45,091 nt of DNA from Pseudomonadota bacterium. Lineage in GTDB: Bacteria; Pseudomonadota; Gammaproteobacteria; Burkholderiales; Thiobacillaceae. How positions within the stretch are numbered: the stretch's first letter is position 1; each line of letters opens with the position of its first letter. Below are positions 35,286 through 43,249 of the stretch, one piece after another. Made by a program: the position numbers and the translations under genes. The DNA lies in contig JAJZRE010000018.1 in the NCBI GenBank assembly GCA_021802945.1, forward strand, positions 1-45,091, read 5' to 3'. Under the pieces are notes generated by a model. The model did no database searches. It saw only the letters and a list, made by a program, of their open reading frames with translations, and was not told the origin of the DNA.

Positions 35286-36737
35286 GTGGAAATTTACTGG
35301 CTACTCGGCATTCCGCTGTCAGGCGGCATTTTCATGGCGCTGTGGGGCTTCCGGCGCAATGCGCCGGAGATCAACGCACTGTTCAGCCTGCTCACCCTGG
35401 CCGTGGCAGCGCTGCTGACCGCGCGCATCGTCGAGGAAGGGCCGATGACGGTGGGCAACGGCTGGTTCTTCATCGATTCCTTCAACGTCTTCCTGGTCAC
35501 GCTGACCGCCTTCGTCGCCTTCACCACCGCGCTGTTTTCGCGTCCCTACATGCGCATCGAAGAAGAACACGGCCGTCTGAGCGCCGCCCGCCTGCGGCTC
35601 TACCACAGCAGCTACCAGATTTTCATCGGCATGATGATCCTGGCGCTGACCACCAACAACATGGGCATCCTGTGGGTGTCGATGGAAGGCGCAACGCTCG
35701 CCACCGTGCTGCTGGTCTCGCTGTACCGCACGCCGGCGTCGCTGGAAGCGGCCTGGAAGTACTTCATCCTGTGCGGCGTCGGCATCGCACTGGCGCTGTT
35801 CGGCACGATCCTGCTCTACTTCGCTGCGGAAAAGGTGCTGGGATCGGGCGGCACCGCGCTGCTGTGGACGCAATTGAACGGGGTGAAGACCCAACTGGAA
35901 CCCACGGTGCTCCAGTTGGCTTTCGTCTTCCTGCTGGTCGGCTACGGGACGAAAGTGGGACTGGTTCCCCTGCACAGTTGGCTCCCGGACGCCCATGCCG
36001 AAGGCCCCACGCCGGTATCCGCCGTACTCTCAGGCCTGCTGCTCAACGTCGCGCTCTATGCGGTGATGCGCTCCAAGGTGCTGGTCGACGGCGCGCTCGG
36101 CAACGACATGGCCGGCAACCTGATGATGGGGTTCGGCCTCCTGTCGGTCGTGGTCGCCGCTTTCCTGATCAATCGCCAGACCGACGTGAAACGCATGTTC
36201 GCCTATTCCTCCATCGAGCACATGGGCCTCATCACCTTCGCCTTCGGCATGGGCGGTGCCGTGGCGAGCTTCGCGGGGCTCCTGCATATGACCATGCATT
36301 CGCTCACCAAATCCGCCATTTTCTTCACCGTCGGACATGCCACGCAAAAGGCCGGCACGCAATTGATGAGCGACATTCGCGGCCTGATCAAGACCAACCC
36401 CACCATCGGCTGGGGGTTGATGCTGGGCACCATCGCCATCCTCGGCGTGCCGCCGTTCGGCGTGTTCGCCAGCGAGTTCCTGATCATCACCACCGCCATG
36501 CACGAGCACCCCTGGGCGACGCCCTTCCTGCTCATTGCGCTGGGCGTGGCGTTTGCCTCCATCTTCGGCAAGGTGCAGCCGATGGTGTTCGGTGAGACCG
36601 GACTGCCGCGGCTGCCGCACATGCCCGCGCTCACCCCCGTCTTCGTCCACCTCGGCCTGGTGCTGATGCTGGGCCTGTTCATCCCGCCTTATCTCGCGAC
36701 CTGGTATCGCCAGGCCGCGCAATTGCTGGGAGGCTGA
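35286..36737 (+). CDS. hyfF: Hydrogenase-4-type antiporter subunit HyfF (NuoL/M/N family)
   Basis: The 483-residue protein has about 14 helices and a GTG start at 35286, three bases after the hyfE stop, with AAGG upstream. Pump residues are kept: E134 (LWVSMEGATLA) and K223 (GYGTKVGLVPLHSWLPDAHAEGP, in part). QTDVKRMFAYSSIEHMGL and HSLTKSAIFFTVGH are typical of HyfF. It is the second ion-translocating chain of this complex. Confidence 0.93.
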   Translation: MEIYWLLGIPLSGGIFMALWGFRRNAPEINALFSLLTLAVAALLTARIVEEGPMTVGNGWFFIDSFNVFLVTLTAFVAFTTALFSRPYMRIEEEHGRLSAARLRLYHSSYQIFIGMMILALTTNNMGILWVSMEGATLATVLLVSLYRTPASLEAAWKYFILCGVGIALALFGTILLYFAAEKVLGSGGTALLWTQLNGVKTQLEPTVLQLAFVFLLVGYGTKVGLVPLHSWLPDAHAEGPTPVSAVLSGLLLNVALYAVMRSKVLVDGALGNDMAGNLMMGFGLLSVVVAAFLINRQTDVKRMFAYSSIEHMGLITFAFGMGGAVASFAGLLHMTMHSLTKSAIFFTVGHATQKAGTQLMSDIRGLIKTNPTIGWGLMLGTIAILGVPPFGVFASEFLIITTAMHEHPWATPFLLIALGVAFASIFGKVQPMVFGETGLPRLPHMPALTPVFVHLGLVLMLGLFIPPYLATWYRQAAQLLGG

Positions 36738-36738
36738 G

Positions 36739-38295
36739 ATGCCAAAATACCTTGACGACATCGCTCTCACCCCGCAGACGGAGGGCGGCTCCGTCTGGCG
36801 TTGCCGGCTCGAACCCGGGCGCCTGCCCGCGTTTGCCCGCACCATCCAGGACGAAGGCGGCCAGCTGCTCGCCCTGTGGGGCTCGGACGACCGCCACCTG
36901 GGACGCAATTTCACCGTTCACGTCGCCTTCCTGTCCAGCGTCGGCCTGATCTGGACGACCAGCGAACTCGACTGCGAACAACCCGCCTATCCGGACCTCG
37001 CCCATATTTTCCCGCAGGCCGATCGCATGCAGCGCGCGGCCTTCGACCTGCTCGGGATTCGTGCCCTGGACGCAGTGGACGGCCGTGCATGGCTGCGCCA
37101 CGCTGCCTGGGCCGAAGATGCGTTCCCCCTGCGCAAGGATTTCCCGGCACACGCCGCCCGCCGTTCGCCACACCCGCAAGTCGTCCCCTATCCCTTTATC
37201 CGCGTCGAAGGCGAGGGCGTGCACGAAATTGCAGTCGGCCCCATCCACGCCGCCACCATCGAGCCGGGGCACTTCCGTTTCTCCGTCATCGGCGATCGCA
37301 TCCTCAGGCTGGAGGAGCGACTGGGATACACGCACAAGGGAACGGAAAAACGCTTCGAAGGCCTGGACCTGGATACCGGCGTGAAACTCGCCGGCCGCGT
37401 CTCCGGCGATTCGCATACGGCATTCGCCTGGGCCTATTGCATGGCGGTGGAAACGGCCACCGCCTGCAGCGTGCCGGATCGCGCCATCGGGCTGCGTGCG
37501 CTGTTTCTTGAAATGGAACGCGTGGCAAATCATCTGGGCGACCTCGGCTTTCTTGGCAACGATGTCGCGCTGACGTTCGGCTTCGTGCAGTTCTGGCGGC
37601 TGAAGGAAGACTGGATGCGCATGTCGGCCAGGCTGTTCGGGCATCGCTACCTGTTCGACATGATCCTTCCCGGCGGGGTCGCGACGGACATCGATGCGCG
37701 CGGCCAGGCCGAGCTGGATGCCCTGTGCGAGCGCATCGCGGGGGAGGTGCAGACCCTCAGGCACATTTACGACGAGCACACCGCCCTGCAGGATCGCTTC
37801 GCCAACACCGGCATCGTTGCACCGGACATGGCCGCGCGCCTGGGCCTCACCGGACTGGCCGGGCGCGCCAGCAGTCAGGCGTGGGATGCGCGCGTGCAGT
37901 TCCCTTGCGCACCGTATGACCGGCTCGACGTGAACATGGCGCTGCAGAAATCGGGCGATGTCCTGGCGCGCGCCGAGGTGCGCTTCACCGAGGTATTCGA
38001 GTCGCTGCGGCTGATCCGCCAGTTGCTCGAACAGCTTCCCGCCGGCGCGCTTCGTGCACCCTGCACGCAAGCGGCGGGAGTTTGCGAAGGCCTGGGCTGG
38101 GTGGAAGGATGGCGTGGCCCGGTGATCGTGGCGGTACGCATCGGCACCGATGGCAGACTCGACCGCGTGCATCCGCACGATCCTTCGTGGCAGAACTGGC
38201 CGCTGGTGGAGGTGGGCGTGCTCGGCAACATCGTTCCCGATTTTCCGCTCATCAACAAATCGTTCAACCTCTCCTACAGCGGACCGGATTTGTAA
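36739..38295 (+). CDS. HyfG-like large subunit lacking NiFe-site cysteines (Ehr type)
   Basis: The 518-residue protein fuses a NuoC-like N-terminal domain (about 1-145) to a NuoD/[NiFe]-hydrogenase large-subunit domain (about 150-518, with RVEGEGVHEIAVGPIHA). The first ligand motif, RVCGIC in HycE, reads RVSGDS (220-225). The last motif, PCYSC, reads LSYSG (511-515), at the very C-terminus. All four Cys are thus replaced and no NiFe centre can form. There is no C-terminal extension for cleavage by a maturation protease. This fits Ehr (energy-converting hydrogenase related) complexes. The substrate is unknown; quinone or an unidentified donor are possible. Confidence 0.88.
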   Translation: MPKYLDDIALTPQTEGGSVWRCRLEPGRLPAFARTIQDEGGQLLALWGSDDRHLGRNFTVHVAFLSSVGLIWTTSELDCEQPAYPDLAHIFPQADRMQRAAFDLLGIRALDAVDGRAWLRHAAWAEDAFPLRKDFPAHAARRSPHPQVVPYPFIRVEGEGVHEIAVGPIHAATIEPGHFRFSVIGDRILRLEERLGYTHKGTEKRFEGLDLDTGVKLAGRVSGDSHTAFAWAYCMAVETATACSVPDRAIGLRALFLEMERVANHLGDLGFLGNDVALTFGFVQFWRLKEDWMRMSARLFGHRYLFDMILPGGVATDIDARGQAELDALCERIAGEVQTLRHIYDEHTALQDRFANTGIVAPDMAARLGLTGLAGRASSQAWDARVQFPCAPYDRLDVNMALQKSGDVLARAEVRFTEVFESLRLIRQLLEQLPAGALRAPCTQAAGVCEGLGWVEGWRGPVIVAVRIGTDGRLDRVHPHDPSWQNWPLVEVGVLGNIVPDFPLINKSFNLSYSGPDL

Positions 38296-38296
38296 G

Positions 38297-38830
38297 ATGG
38301 CGACGTTCCTGATCCTCCAGCAGATTCTCAAGACCGGCATCGTCTCCGAGCCGGCGCCCGAGGCGGATCCCGCGCTGCGCACACGCGAGCAGGCGCTGCA
38401 CGCGGACATCCTCAAGGTCTTCGGCCAGGCCGTGGCGATCCGCCACGTCGACGCCGGCTCCTGCAACGGCTGCGAACTGGAAATCCACGCCCTCAACGGG
38501 CCGCACTACAACATCGAGGGCATGGGCGTGAAATTCGTGGCCAGCCCCCGCCATGCCGACCTGCTGCTGGTTACCGGGCCGGTGACGCGAAATATGGAAA
38601 TCGCGCTGAAACGCGCGTTCGAGGCCGTCCCGGAACCCAAGTGGGTGGTGGCCATGGGCGACTGCGGATGCACTGGCGGGATGTTCGGAGAAAATTACGC
38701 CACGTGCGGAAAAGTCTCCAGCGTCATCCCGGTCGATGTCGAGGTGCCGGGCTGCCCGCCCACCCCGATCGCCCTGTTGCAGGGCATCCTCGCCGCCGTC
38801 AGCGGGGGCAGGCAGGATGCGGTGGGCTAG
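38297..38830 (+). CDS. hyfI: HyfI-like Fe-S small subunit (NuoB family)
   Basis: The 177-residue protein contains ligands for one [4Fe-4S] cluster: C56 and C59 (GSCNGCE), C123 (GDCGCTGG) and C153 (PGCPPTP). This corresponds to the N2 cluster of complex I and the proximal cluster of hydrogenases. The electron-transfer part is therefore intact although the neighbouring large subunit has no NiFe site. No separate ferredoxin-like subunit (HyfH/NuoI) is in the cluster. The start is one base after the large-subunit stop. Its stop shares CTAG with the stop of the convergent small gene. Confidence 0.92.
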   Translation: MATFLILQQILKTGIVSEPAPEADPALRTREQALHADILKVFGQAVAIRHVDAGSCNGCELEIHALNGPHYNIEGMGVKFVASPRHADLLLVTGPVTRNMEIALKRAFEAVPEPKWVVAMGDCGCTGGMFGENYATCGKVSSVIPVDVEVPGCPPTPIALLQGILAAVSGGRQDAVG

Positions 38831-39072
38831 GACGTGGCCTTGGGTTTCCTGCCGGGGCTGGCGGCCGGGATATATCCCGACACCCGGGCCAACACGCCTT
38901 CGATTTTCCTGCCGTTGATGAATCGCGTCGAGTGGCACGCGATGATGTCGCCCCGCTTCGACATCTCGGACAGATAGACGCGCACGTCTTCCAGCGGGAT
39001 GCGGGTCGCCGCGGCGATCTCGGAGTCGAGCTGCTCACCCCGGGTTTTCAGGTAGGTGTGGATTTTCTGCAT
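38827..39072 (-). CDS. Hypothetical small protein, possible winged-helix
   Basis: The 81-residue protein begins MQKIHTYLKTRGEQLDSEIA and contains TRIPLEDVRVYLSEMSKRGDII, which looks like a winged-helix or helix-turn-helix core (about 15-45). A beta-like stretch and a basic tail (PGRKPKATS) follow. It could be a small DNA-binding protein, but no family was recognised. The start overlaps the end of the upstream spermidine-synthase-like gene by 25 bases, and its stop overlaps the hyfI stop by four, so it is packed against both neighbours. Confidence 0.65.
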   Translation of the reverse strand: MQKIHTYLKTRGEQLDSEIAAATRIPLEDVRVYLSEMSKRGDIIACHSTRFINGRKIEGVLARVSGYIPAASPGRKPKATS

Positions 39073-40079
39073 GGATGGGACTCCTTGGTTTTGAGATTTG
39101 GCAAGGCTTTAGCCGAGGCAGTCTTCGCCCAGCGCAATTCGGCGCCCTCGCGCAGGCTGTCCAGAATGGCCGTGAAATCAAGCGGGAATTGCTCGGCGAG
39201 CCGCCCCGCCCGTTCTTCCAGCCGTTCCCAATCGAGGGAACAGCCGGCTTCGACAAAAGCAAAAGCAATATGGTTATCGCCCCCGGGAACCGTCCCCACC
39301 TGGATGCGTCCCGCGAAGGCGTCGTTCAGCAGGGCCAGGTGCCTGGACCAGTATTTTCTTGGCCCGGCGAAGTTGGCGACGAGCAGGCCGCCCGCCCTGA
39401 GCCGGTTGCGCGCCGCCCGGTAGAAGCCGCGATCGAGAAAAGTCGGGGCGATGCCCTTGTCGTCGAAGCCGTCCAGCAGCAGAACGTCGGTATCGCCTTC
39501 CGCGGCGGGCAGATACGCGGCCGCATCGGCCTGGATGATCGCCAGGCGTTTGTCGTCGGGGACGCCGAACGCCTCACGCAGCGCGATGACATCGGGATTC
39601 ACCTCGACGACGGTCAGGCGTGCGCGCGGCAGATGACGGTGGCAGAACTTGGCCAGCGAACCGCCCCCCAGCCCGACCATCAACACATGATCCGGGTCAG
39701 GCACGAACAGCAGAAAGGCCATCATCTTGCGGGTGTAGGCAATATCGAGGGCGAAGGGATCGTCGATGCGCATGGAACTCTGGATGAAATCCAGACTGAA
39801 CAACAATTGCCGCGTCTCGCCGTCGTCGATGATGAAAGGCCGGGCGTAGCGGCCGGTCAGGATCTGCTCATAGAGCGCCACAGGGTCGCTCTGCGCCGGT
39901 TCGAGCACGCGCACCTTGACCGGCTCGCCCGACACTTTGCCGGGCAGCTCCAGCAGCGGGGGGCTGCACAGGGGGTCAAGATTTGCGGAATGGGGCACGT
40001 GCTGGAAGAGCCTATAAAATCTGCCAGTTACCCATGGCAAAGATGTCGATTGAGCAAAACCGTATTGAATGACATTCAT
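39048..40079 (-). CDS. Spermidine synthase-like methyltransferase-fold protein
   Basis: The protein has about 343 residues with a polyamine synthase-type Rossmann domain: VLMVGLGGGSLAKFC (binding loop) followed by LTVVEVNPDVIALR and DVLLLDGFDDKG, where spermidine synthases have the DxxD-like acceptor region. FSLDFIQSSMRIDDP is the family's substrate-gate region. Several such proteins in bacteria do not make polyamines, so the substrate is open. The start is uncertain: ATG 40079 lies inside a palindrome; GTG 39998 would give about 316 residues and fits the family better. It is divergent from the copy-2 RHH gene. Confidence 0.78.
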   Translation of the reverse strand: MNVIQYGFAQSTSLPWVTGRFYRLFQHVPHSANLDPLCSPPLLELPGKVSGEPVKVRVLEPAQSDPVALYEQILTGRYARPFIIDDGETRQLLFSLDFIQSSMRIDDPFALDIAYTRKMMAFLLFVPDPDHVLMVGLGGGSLAKFCHRHLPRARLTVVEVNPDVIALREAFGVPDDKRLAIIQADAAAYLPAAEGDTDVLLLDGFDDKGIAPTFLDRGFYRAARNRLRAGGLLVANFAGPRKYWSRHLALLNDAFAGRIQVGTVPGGDNHIAFAFVEAGCSLDWERLEERAGRLAEQFPLDFTAILDSLREGAELRWAKTASAKALPNLKTKESHPCRKSTPT

Positions 40080-40100
40080 ATGATAATACAATTATCATAT
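40078..40100. promoter_or_regulatory. Palindromic operator upstream of copy-2 RHH gene
   Basis: ATATGATAAT-ACA-ATTATCATAT is a perfect dyad with 10-bp arms, 31 bases before the RHH start at 40131 and in the divergent gap with the spermidine-synthase-like gene. It shares the core TAAT-N3-ATTA with the dyad at 31563-31581. It could form the binding site for one or both RHH proteins. Confidence 0.65.
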
Positions 40101-40130
40101 AGTTCGCATTTCTCACACTCAAGGCGTTCC

Positions 40131-40337
40131 ATGGAAAACCGTACCGCCAGGATGACGATCCTGATCGACCCCCTCAAAAAACAAATTTTCGAGGACATCT
40201 GCGCCCAGCAAGACCTCACTTCATCGCAGGTGATTCGCAAGCTGATGCGCCAGTACATCCTCGACAATGCGGGGTCGCGTGAACTGCCCAAATGGCTAAG
40301 CGGGCATGCCGCCAAGGCTGCAAGTCCATCGCAGTGA
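40131..40337 (+). CDS. Ribbon-helix-helix DNA-binding protein (copy 2)
   Basis: The 68-residue CopG-type protein has strand ENRTARMTILID and helices with KKQIFEDICAQQDL and SQVIRKLMRQYIL. It is a paralogue of the protein at 31347-31544, with changes mostly conservative (L/M, V/I, E/D, R/K). It ends with a short Lys/Ala/Ser tail. A perfect palindrome lies upstream, and the next gene starts inside its stop codon (GTGA), so the two are translationally coupled. It probably represses its own unit and possibly the hyf cluster. Confidence 0.88.
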   Translation: MENRTARMTILIDPLKKQIFEDICAQQDLTSSQVIRKLMRQYILDNAGSRELPKWLSGHAAKAASPSQ

Positions 40338-40636
40338 GCAGGCAGCCATTTTTCCACTGGGAAGGCGAGACGCTGGTACTCGATGTCCTGGGCAAGCCCA
40401 GTGCAAAACAGGATGCCATCGGCAAGCCCAAGGGCCACCAACTCAAGATCAGCGTTACCGCCGCCCCGCGCGCGGGCCGGGCAACGGATCACATGGTGCG
40501 CTTTCTGGCCTGGGAATTCGGCGTGGCGCCCGGCGACATCGAAGTCGTCTTCGGCCGCATGAACGTGAACAAGCAGCTGCGCATCAAGTCGCCCAAGCGG
40601 CTGCCGGCGGTCTTTGCGCAGCAGGAATTGATCTGA
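40334..40636 (+). CDS. YggU/DUF167 family protein
   Basis: The protein has 100 residues from a GTG at 40334 that overlaps the stop of the RHH gene. The family core is GHQLKISVTAAPRAGRATDHMVRFLA, then VVFGRMNVNKQLRI (in part), giving an alpha/beta fold of unknown function. An upstream Met at 40292 would lie within the RHH gene. It is a common small bacterial protein, often next to YggT; that neighbour is absent here. Confidence 0.88.
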   Translation: MSRQPFFHWEGETLVLDVLGKPSAKQDAIGKPKGHQLKISVTAAPRAGRATDHMVRFLAWEFGVAPGDIEVVFGRMNVNKQLRIKSPKRLPAVFAQQELI

Positions 40637-40670
40637 CGGCCGCTTTGGCGGCTCAAGCCTGCATACAGCA

Positions 40671-40692
40671 GCGGGAAGCTTTTAGCTCCCGC
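40671..40692. terminator. Stem-loop between DUF167 gene and cbbO
   Basis: GCGGG-A-AGC / GCT-CCCGC with loop TTTTA forms a small hairpin in the 118-bp convergent gap. A second hairpin (GCCGC-TTTG-GCGGC) lies at about 40639-40652. Neither has a T-run; a terminator role is possible only. Confidence 0.3.
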
Positions 40693-40754
40693 CACCGCTC
40701 CGCGGCTTAACTTGCCGAAACAAGCCAGCCCGCACTGAAAACTGCTGCCAACCC

Positions 40755-43112
40755 TTAGCGCGTCAGGCCGGCGTAGAGCATTGGCAGTTTTTCCGGCAGC
40801 CGCTGCACGTGGTCGACCACCATGTAGTTCTTCTGCCCGAAGATGCGGCTGACGTAGTTGTCGGCGCGCGGGTCGAGGCTCATGCAGTAGGTCGTCACGC
40901 CGTTGCGGGCGATTTCTTCCACCGCCTTCTTGGTGTCGTAGCGCAGGTACTGCGGATCGCGCACGTCGATGTCGGCCGGTTCGCCGTCGGTGATGACGAT
41001 CAAGAGCTTCTTCGCCGAGCGCTGCAGCTTCAGATGATGGCCGGCGTGGCGGATCGCCGCGCCCATGCGGGTCGACAGCTGGCCGGTCATGCCGGCGAGC
41101 TTGGCCTTGGGCACCTCGTCCCAGTGCTGGTCGAAGTCCTTGAAGCGGTAGTACTCGACGTCGTGGCGGCCGTCCGAGCAGAAGCCGTGGATCGCGAAGG
41201 GATCGCCCACCTTGTTGATCGCATCGGCCAGCAGCACGCAGGCCTGCTGCGTGAGTTCGCGCACCGAGTATTCCTGGTCCTGCACCTTCTCGTTGGTCGA
41301 TTCGGAAAGGTCGAGCAGCACCAGGATCGAGAAGTCGCGCGTCTTCCTGACCGAGCGCATCATGATGCGCGGGTCGGGCTGGTTGCCGAGCCGGATGTCG
41401 ATGAAGCTCGCGATCGCCGCGTTGATGTCGATCTCGTCGCCGTCCTCCAGCTTGCGGATGCGCTGCACGCCTTGCGGCTGCATCGCGTCGAGCAGGAATT
41501 TCATGCGGTGGATCTCGCGCTTGTACTGGGCGGTGATGTCGTCGATCACCTGAAGATCGCCCGACTTGGCGCGCTTTTCCAGCACCGTGGCCCAGGCCGG
41601 ACGCTCCAGCTGGATCTGGTAATCCCACTCGGAGTAGTGGAAGGGCTCGGACACCGGCTCCTTGCCTTCCATCTCGTTGAAGGACTTGCCGTTGCTCTCG
41701 TCGCCGATATTCTCGTAGGGGAACAGCTCGGTGCTCAGCACCCAGATTTCCTCGGCGTCGTCGCCGGCCGTCTCGACGTCGATCTCGTTGATCATCTCCA
41801 TCACGCTGACGTTCTTGCGGACCTGCTTGACGCGCTCGTAGCCGGCGCCGGCCGCCTTGTCGAAATCGAACTCCTCGAATTCCCAGAAGTAGCGGTTGTC
41901 GTCGCGATACGGCGCGCTCAGCACATCGGTGCGCGCGTTGAACGGGATCTTCTTCTGGCTCAGGCTGTGCGCCAGCTGCACGCCGATCTCCCACGACGTG
42001 CCGTTGGCGTCGAGCCTGTCCTGCGCGGCGGCGAACAGCATGCGGCCCTCGTTGACCCAGGCATCGTCGTCCCGGTAGGTTTCGTCCAGCAGCGCGCGCG
42101 CCAGCCGGTTCAGGTAATCGCCGACGCTGGCGCCCATCTCGGGCGTGGCGCTGTGCAGCTTGCTCCAGAGCTGCTTCAGACCCGGGAAGCGGCGGATCGA
42201 CAGGGCTTCGACGCGGGCATCCTCGATCACCGAGATCACGGCCATCTGCATCGGGTTGAGCGCTTCCGCGGAAATCGGCTGCTTCGTTTCCACCACGTGC
42301 GCGGCGCAGTGCGCGGCTGCGGCGCGATAGAGCTCAAGCCCCGACACCGGCTCCCGGCCCTCGACGGTCCAGTCGTCGTAGGCGTCGGGCAGGTGCAGCA
42401 GGTAATCCTCGATGTAGGGGCGATAGCCTTCGCGGACCTCGAAGTCGCCGGAGGTCGGGCGCATGAAGAAGTCGCGTCCCCACAGCGCGCGCAGGTACAT
42501 GTTGATGCGGCGCTGCACGTCCACCAGCAGGGTCCCCTTGCGCTCCTTCTGCAGCATCGCGAGCGATTCCTTCGACTCCAGGCCGAAATAGCGGATCTGC
42601 TCTTCGTAGTTCGTGCGATGCGCATGCGCGCCCCACAGCGCCCAGCGCCGCAGGCCGCCGAGCGTCAGGTGCTGGAACAGCACCTCGAGCTTGTCGAGCA
42701 TCGCCCGCACGCCGCGCGGCGCCTGCGCGATCAGGGTGTTGATGAACTGCAGGTACTTGAGAAACAGTTCCGCATCGCCCAGCCGGTTGGCCGCGGTCGG
42801 CGCGGTGGCGAGCAGCAGCTCGATCACCGCCCCCGAGGTTTTCGAGGCCAGCATCAGCGAGGCGGTGGCGAGATCGGCCACCACGTCCTCGCCCACTTCC
42901 TTGGCGACCTGCGGCGCTTTCTCGATCCAGGTTTCCACCAGCGAATCGCCACGCCCCAGACCCCGTATGGCCGACACCCCTTTCAGGTAGTTATCCAGGC
43001 CGCGCGGGCTGAACACCTTGGTTGCGTCGTGCCACGTCGCGTTCAACGCGCTGCGGGTGTGCTCGGACAGGTCTTCCAGCAGTTCAGCGTAGTCTTCGAG
43101 TTTGATCGACAT
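40755..43112 (-). CDS. cbbO: RuBisCO activase subunit CbbO (von Willebrand factor A domain)
   Basis: The 785-residue protein has a long helical N-terminal part (1-590) and a C-terminal VWA domain with the MIDAS motif DLSES (D601, S603, S605). It works with the AAA+ ring CbbQ: CbbO binds inhibited RuBisCO and the ring remodels it so that tight-binding sugar phosphates leave the active site. Met at 43112 is chosen because the upstream frame is spacer repeats. It is the last gene of the cbbL-S-Q-O unit. A 137-bp spacer with a long CTAG-rich stem-loop separates it from cbbQ. Confidence 0.95.
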   Translation of the reverse strand: MSIKLEDYAELLEDLSEHTRSALNATWHDATKVFSPRGLDNYLKGVSAIRGLGRGDSLVETWIEKAPQVAKEVGEDVVADLATASLMLASKTSGAVIELLLATAPTAANRLGDAELFLKYLQFINTLIAQAPRGVRAMLDKLEVLFQHLTLGGLRRWALWGAHAHRTNYEEQIRYFGLESKESLAMLQKERKGTLLVDVQRRINMYLRALWGRDFFMRPTSGDFEVREGYRPYIEDYLLHLPDAYDDWTVEGREPVSGLELYRAAAAHCAAHVVETKQPISAEALNPMQMAVISVIEDARVEALSIRRFPGLKQLWSKLHSATPEMGASVGDYLNRLARALLDETYRDDDAWVNEGRMLFAAAQDRLDANGTSWEIGVQLAHSLSQKKIPFNARTDVLSAPYRDDNRYFWEFEEFDFDKAAGAGYERVKQVRKNVSVMEMINEIDVETAGDDAEEIWVLSTELFPYENIGDESNGKSFNEMEGKEPVSEPFHYSEWDYQIQLERPAWATVLEKRAKSGDLQVIDDITAQYKREIHRMKFLLDAMQPQGVQRIRKLEDGDEIDINAAIASFIDIRLGNQPDPRIMMRSVRKTRDFSILVLLDLSESTNEKVQDQEYSVRELTQQACVLLADAINKVGDPFAIHGFCSDGRHDVEYYRFKDFDQHWDEVPKAKLAGMTGQLSTRMGAAIRHAGHHLKLQRSAKKLLIVITDGEPADIDVRDPQYLRYDTKKAVEEIARNGVTTYCMSLDPRADNYVSRIFGQKNYMVVDHVQRLPEKLPMLYAGLTR

Positions 43113-43119
43113 AAGGCGA

Positions 43120-43247
43120 GAGGGGCTAGGAGTTAGGGGCTGGGGGGCTAGGGGTAGAGCGGCCTTCGACCGCGCTTGATCTGGATTCAGGGGCGCGGGC
43201 TGTGCCCGCACATTCCCTAGCCCCTAAATCCCAGATCCTAGCCCCTC
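43120..43247 (-). repeat. CTAG-rich inverted repeats between cbbQ and cbbO
   Basis: GAGGGGCTAGGA (43120-43131) is the exact complement of TCCTAGCCCCTC (43236-43247). TTAGGGGCT (43133-43141) pairs with AGCCCCTAA (43219-43227) and CTAGGG with CCCTAG. The whole spacer can fold into one long stem. CTAG occurs four times in it. The same GGGGCTAGG element is present between cbbS and cbbL. Confidence 0.8.
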
Positions 43248-43249
43248 AC

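Noticed and set aside
31654-38830. Active [NiFe] hydrogenase-4 or formate hydrogenlyase
   Set aside because: The large subunit lacks all four NiFe ligands, and no formate dehydrogenase, ferredoxin subunit or maturation genes are present.
40809-43136. Open frame of 775 codons on the plus strand opposite cbbO
   Set aside because: It mirrors the strongly conserved cbbO gene, has low-complexity His/Val/Leu/Arg-rich content and no domain; long antisense frames are expected in GC-rich genes.
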